From the NCBI GenBank assembly GCA_030605675.1, contig JAUWHV010000023.1, forward strand, positions 1-8,933: DNA of 8,933 nt, in the 5' to 3' direction. A program made the translations under genes and the position numbers. The notes beneath the pieces are model-generated. The model was not told where the DNA came from. It was given only the letters and a program-made list of their open reading frames with translations, and made no database searches. Source of the stretch: Deltaproteobacteria bacterium. Its GTDB lineage: Bacteria > Desulfobacterota > Dissulfuribacteria > Dissulfuribacterales > UBA3076. Shown piece by piece: positions 6,556-8,933 of this stretch (positions are counted from its first letter, which is position 1; every line of letters begins with the position of its first letter).

Positions 6556-7847
6556 TTCTCTCTTCAAAAGACAAGGTTATGGAAATCCGTCAACCCGGGA
6601 CCGGAATAATGGCCAGGATAAGGGTGCCCGGATCGAAGAGCATCACCCAGCGGGCCCTGGTGGTCGCCTCTTTAGCTGAAGGAAAGAGCGAGCTGAAAGG
6701 CCCTTTAGACAGCGAAGACACCCAATTTCTTAAAAACGCCCTGTCCTGTTTGGGAATTTCCATAAAGGATAAAGGAACTGACTGGACAGTTGAGGGCCAA
6801 GGCGGAAGGATTTTGCCTGTCAGCCAGGACCTCTATCTTGGTAACAATGGTACAGGGATACGCTTTCTGACCTCTCTTGTAGCCCTCGGTCAAGGCACTT
6901 ACAGGCTCACAGGTACAAGACGAATGGCCGAAAGACCCATAGGGCCTTTGCTTGAGGCACTGAGGGCCTGGGGAGCTGAGGCAAGGAGTGTTGAGAACAC
7001 CGGTTGCCCTCCTGTAGAAATCAAGGCACATGGACTTGAGGGCGGAGAAACCCTGCTCTCTGCCTCGAAGAGCAGTCAGTACCTTTCCTCTCTGCTGCTC
7101 GTAGCTCCAATTGCCAGGAATCCGGCCAAGATCACCCTGGACGGCCTCCTGGTATCCAGACCTTATGTAGATCTCACCCTGGCCGTTATGGCCGCCTTCG
7201 GAGTAAAGGTGCAGGACGAAGGTGACTCTTTCCTTGTGCCTCATATGACTTATAAGGCAAAAAAATATCAAATTGAGGGCGATGCATCAAGTGCCTCCTA
7301 TTTCTGGGCAGCCGCAGCAGTCACAGGGGGTAAAATTACAGTGGAAAACATACCACAGGACGCCCTACAGGGCGATGCGGCTTTTGCTGACCTTCTGGTC
7401 GGCATGGGTTGTTCTGTTAAAAAAGATCCAGGGGGAGTTACGGTCCAGGGGCCTTCTTGTGGTGCGCTTAAGGCCATAGAAGTGGACATGGGACGATGGC
7501 CTGATATGGTCCCGACCCTTGCCGTAGTTGCTGCCTTCGCATCGGGTACAACTGTCATCAAAAATGTAGCCCACCTGAGAATAAAAGAGACAGACAGACT
7601 GAAGGCAGTGGCACAGGAACTCTCCAAGATAGGGGCAACAGTGAAAGAGCTGGAGGACGGGCTCATAATTGAGGGGGCCCGGGACATGCTGCGCGGATCC
7701 ATGATAGACACTTACGACGATCACCGGATAGCCATGGCCTTTGCAGTGGCTGGACTGAGAGTCCCTGGTATCAGGATCAAAGATCCTGACTGCGTCCGGA
7801 AGTCCTTTCCATCTTTCTGGCAACATTGGCAAGAGATTACAGGGTAA
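6552..7847 (+). CDS. aroA: 3-phosphoshikimate 1-carboxyvinyltransferase (EPSP synthase)
   Basis: A 431-residue EPSP synthase, normal length. It joins shikimate-3-phosphate and phosphoenolpyruvate in aromatic amino acid synthesis. Key motifs: VPGSKSITQRAL (25-36) with the catalytic Lys29, LGNNGTGIRF (96-105), SKSSQYLSS (172-180), GDASSASYF (243-251), PDMVPTLAV (317-325) with the general base region Asp318, LRIKETDRL (342-350) with Glu346, DDHRIAMA (389-396), and Lys417 in VRKSFP. The active-site loop reads NNGTGIRF where the E. coli enzyme has NAGTAMRP: the Gly and Thr that contact PEP are kept, but the Pro is replaced by Phe. The start ATG overlaps the aconitase stop (ATGA) with AGGA seven bases upstream; a second in-frame ATG at 6579 is possible but has AAGG only two bases away. 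Probably co-transcribed and translationally coupled with acn. Confidence 0.97.
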   Translation: MILSSKDKVMEIRQPGTGIMARIRVPGSKSITQRALVVASLAEGKSELKGPLDSEDTQFLKNALSCLGISIKDKGTDWTVEGQGGRILPVSQDLYLGNNGTGIRFLTSLVALGQGTYRLTGTRRMAERPIGPLLEALRAWGAEARSVENTGCPPVEIKAHGLEGGETLLSASKSSQYLSSLLLVAPIARNPAKITLDGLLVSRPYVDLTLAVMAAFGVKVQDEGDSFLVPHMTYKAKKYQIEGDASSASYFWAAAAVTGGKITVENIPQDALQGDAAFADLLVGMGCSVKKDPGGVTVQGPSCGALKAIEVDMGRWPDMVPTLAVVAAFASGTTVIKNVAHLRIKETDRLKAVAQELSKIGATVKELEDGLIIEGARDMLRGSMIDTYDDHRIAMAFAVAGLRVPGIRIKDPDCVRKSFPSFWQHWQEITG

Positions 7848-7998
7848 ACTCACAAAATGTGCCCTATTGCCCCATAAACGCTAAGTTGTAAAGATGTTCA
7901 TCTTTTATCGGATCACAGTTTGCATATATAATAAATGGATTGTTCAGTTGTTTTTTATAACTAATGGAAATAACAGGATAAGTGGAGATATATGTATT
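7848..7998. other. AT-rich gap after aroA with a possible promoter
   Basis: No convincing terminator follows aroA; the nearest is AAAGATG-TT-CATCTTT (7890-7905), an AT-rich hairpin with a two-base loop and a poor T tract. The segment is clearly richer in AT than aroA. It ends in GGAG (7984-7987) upstream of the small cysteine-motif ORF. Confidence 0.5.
7904..7932 (+). promoter_or_regulatory. Possible promoter for the small Cys-motif gene
   Basis: A perfect TATAAT at 7927-7932 sits 17 bp after TTTATC (7904-7909), which matches only three of six -35 positions. A start near 7939 would place the internal ATG at 7999 after a 60-base leader and exclude the earlier ATG at 7894. In AT-rich sequence a chance TATAAT is quite possible. 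Confidence 0.3.
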
Positions 7999-8262
7999 AT
8001 GATATGTGATCATTATGCAGGAAAAAGCCTTCAATCAGTTCAGAATACATGTATGATAAAACCTACATCCAAAGATTTAATATTTGATTTTTCTTCGACC
8101 GGATCTTCTATTTGTATGAACTGTTCTAATTTAAAAAAATGCCAAGTGGCTTTCCTGCTAAACGTAGCTGTGACAAATTGCACCTACTTTAAAGAAGACG
8201 CTTTTTTATTTGGGGAACCACTGGACGATTTCGCCATAGCACACGAGTCACTCAGTCTTTAA
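7999..8262 (+). CDS. Small hypothetical protein with C-x2-C-x5-C-x12-C motif
   Basis: From the ATG at 7999 this gives 87 residues, MICDHYAGKSLQ onward. I do not recognise a named family. The notable feature is CMNCSNLKKC followed by twelve residues and CTYF (C-x2-C-x5-C-x12-C-x-Y-F), which could bind zinc or an iron-sulfur cluster. From memory, small deltaproteobacterial proteins with a comparable C-x2-C-x5-C-x(10-13)-C-x-E/Y-F tail exist but are uncharacterised. There are no membrane segments in this form. The frame is open back to an ATG at 7894, but those 35 residues are AT-driven and look non-coding. The chosen start has GGAG 11 bases upstream, longer than ideal; ATG 8053 is another option. 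Codon use is AT-rich, unlike aroA, and the stop overlaps that of the convergent HD gene. A non-coding stretch remains possible. Confidence 0.5.
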   Translation: MICDHYAGKSLQSVQNTCMIKPTSKDLIFDFSSTGSSICMNCSNLKKCQVAFLLNVAVTNCTYFKEDAFLFGEPLDDFAIAHESLSL

Positions 8263-8933
8263 TAATTTGAGCGATTAGCTATCCATAAATCACAGATCTT
8301 CTTTCCCTGGATTTGCTCATTCATGTGAGCTTGGACCACATTAAAAATCTCTGCGATTTTTTCCGATTCAGGCAGGACATCACGGATCATTTCCAGATAG
8401 CCCCTCTCCTGAACACATTGGAAGGTTTGCACAAAGTTGATATCATAGATCCACCCAATTTGAAGAAGCTTAAAATCATTTAGATTTTTAAGATGCGTAA
8501 CATTTACGATCCTTCCGTCCATCAAATCCCTATAGACATCACTTGAAATCCCCGGGGTGTCGGGAAGGCCAAGCTCAATTGCAGCATTTCGTTTTCTATC
8601 TTTCCGACGGTAGTAATCAGTAACCACCCGCCATATATCCAGTTTGTCGGCATCACGCAGCAATTTTGTAAATAACAGGCATTTTTCCGTCTCTTTTTGA
8701 GGTAGAGCAAAACGGTTATGGTATAAGATTGCTCGCAGAATCAGATCTCGCAATGATTTATCAAGCCTGTTCAGCACCCCGGTTTCTTTAAGTATTTTTA
8801 CCCCAAGCACAGCATGATTTACTGAGTTACGATCCACAAAGGTCTGATAGCGGGCAAACTGTTCAAAGCGGCCAATATCGTGAAAAAGGGCAATTACCTT
8901 AGCCAGGCAAAGGTCTTCATCACTTAATCCAAT
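8259..8933 (-). CDS. HD-domain phosphohydrolase, N-terminus beyond right edge
   Basis: The frame is open from the window edge, giving 224 visible residues. It reads IGLSDEDLCLAKVIALFHDI at the edge, so the coding sequence begins outside. HD-superfamily metal ligands are visible, numbered from the edge: the HD pair in LFHDIGRFEQF (His18-Asp19), His40 in VNHAVLG, His72 in ILYHNRF, and the late Asp in RDADKLDIWR (Asp96 by spacing). The first HD-family histidine should lie just beyond the edge. Such proteins are metal-dependent phosphohydrolases acting on nucleotides or phosphoesters; the substrate here is unknown. A GTG at 8835-8837 could be taken for a start, but it lies in the middle of the conserved domain. 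The C-terminal half after about residue 110 shows no motif I recognise. The gene is AT-richer than acn-aroA and ends convergently, overlapping the small Cys-motif ORF by 4 bp. Confidence 0.9.
   Translation of the reverse strand: MGLSDEDLCLAKVIALFHDIGRFEQFARYQTFVDRNSVNHAVLGVKILKETGVLNRLDKSLRDLILRAILYHNRFALPQKETEKCLLFTKLLRDADKLDIWRVVTDYYRRKDRKRNAAIELGLPDTPGISSDVYRDLMDGRIVNVTHLKNLNDFKLLQIGWIYDINFVQTFQCVQERGYLEMIRDVLPESEKIAEIFNVVQAHMNEQIQGKKICDLWIANRSNY

Noticed and set aside
7894..8262. The longer 122-residue form of the Cys-motif ORF from ATG 7894
   Set aside because: The first 35 residues look like translated AT-rich spacer, the start lies inside a small hairpin without a Shine-Dalgarno, and a perfect TATAAT falls downstream of it. 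The shorter form is preferred, though not proven.
8259..8837. Reading the HD protein as a complete 192-residue gene starting at GTG 8837
   Set aside because: The same frame continues open to the window edge and encodes LFHDIGRFEQF, the core HD motif, so the true start is outside the window.
1..8933. A new defence, secretion or mobile system
   Set aside because: Most genes are conserved housekeeping or stress functions, with no toxin-antitoxin, nuclease-ATPase, reverse transcriptase, integrase or transposase signature. The HD protein alone does not make a defence system.

Overview
The window looks like an ordinary chromosomal segment from a deltaproteobacterial (Desulfobacterota-type) bacterium. 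This placement is an inference from three things. The tRNA nucleotidyltransferase is fused behind DHH and CBS domains and sits next to an M50 protease and trpS. The aconitase is a short, roughly 640-residue single-chain form. One intergenic region carries the small AGGAT-rich repeats often seen in that group. No phage, transposase, tRNA, rRNA or CRISPR array is visible.

Left part (1-3483, minus strand): a probable operon read right to left. It contains an 894-residue DHH-CBS-CBS-tRNA nucleotidyltransferase fusion that starts at TTG, a 211-residue membrane M50 (site-2 protease) metallopeptidase, and the first 29 codons of tryptophanyl-tRNA synthetase, which runs off the left edge. Two of the three genes act on tRNA (CCA-end synthesis or repair, and Trp charging).

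Middle (3484-4623): a 335-bp intergenic stretch packed with short repeats (two tandem pairs, a perfect 31-bp palindrome and a 60-bp inverted repeat), then a minus-strand UspA-type universal stress protein. A 352-bp divergent intergenic region follows, holding a good sigma70-type promoter for the plus-strand genes with several small palindromes around it.

Right-centre (4624-7847, plus strand): aconitase and EPSP synthase (aroA) overlap by ATGA and very probably form one translationally coupled unit. It joins a TCA-cycle enzyme to the shikimate pathway.

Right end (7848-8933): an AT-richer segment with a probable small cysteine-motif protein on the plus strand. It converges on, and overlaps by 4 bp at the stop codons, a minus-strand HD-domain phosphohydrolase that enters from beyond the right edge. 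I see no clear new multi-gene system. The items most worth a second look are the small Cys-motif ORF, the repeat-packed intergenic region, the palindrome-studded aconitase promoter, the acn-aroA coupling and the multi-domain tRNA nucleotidyltransferase.
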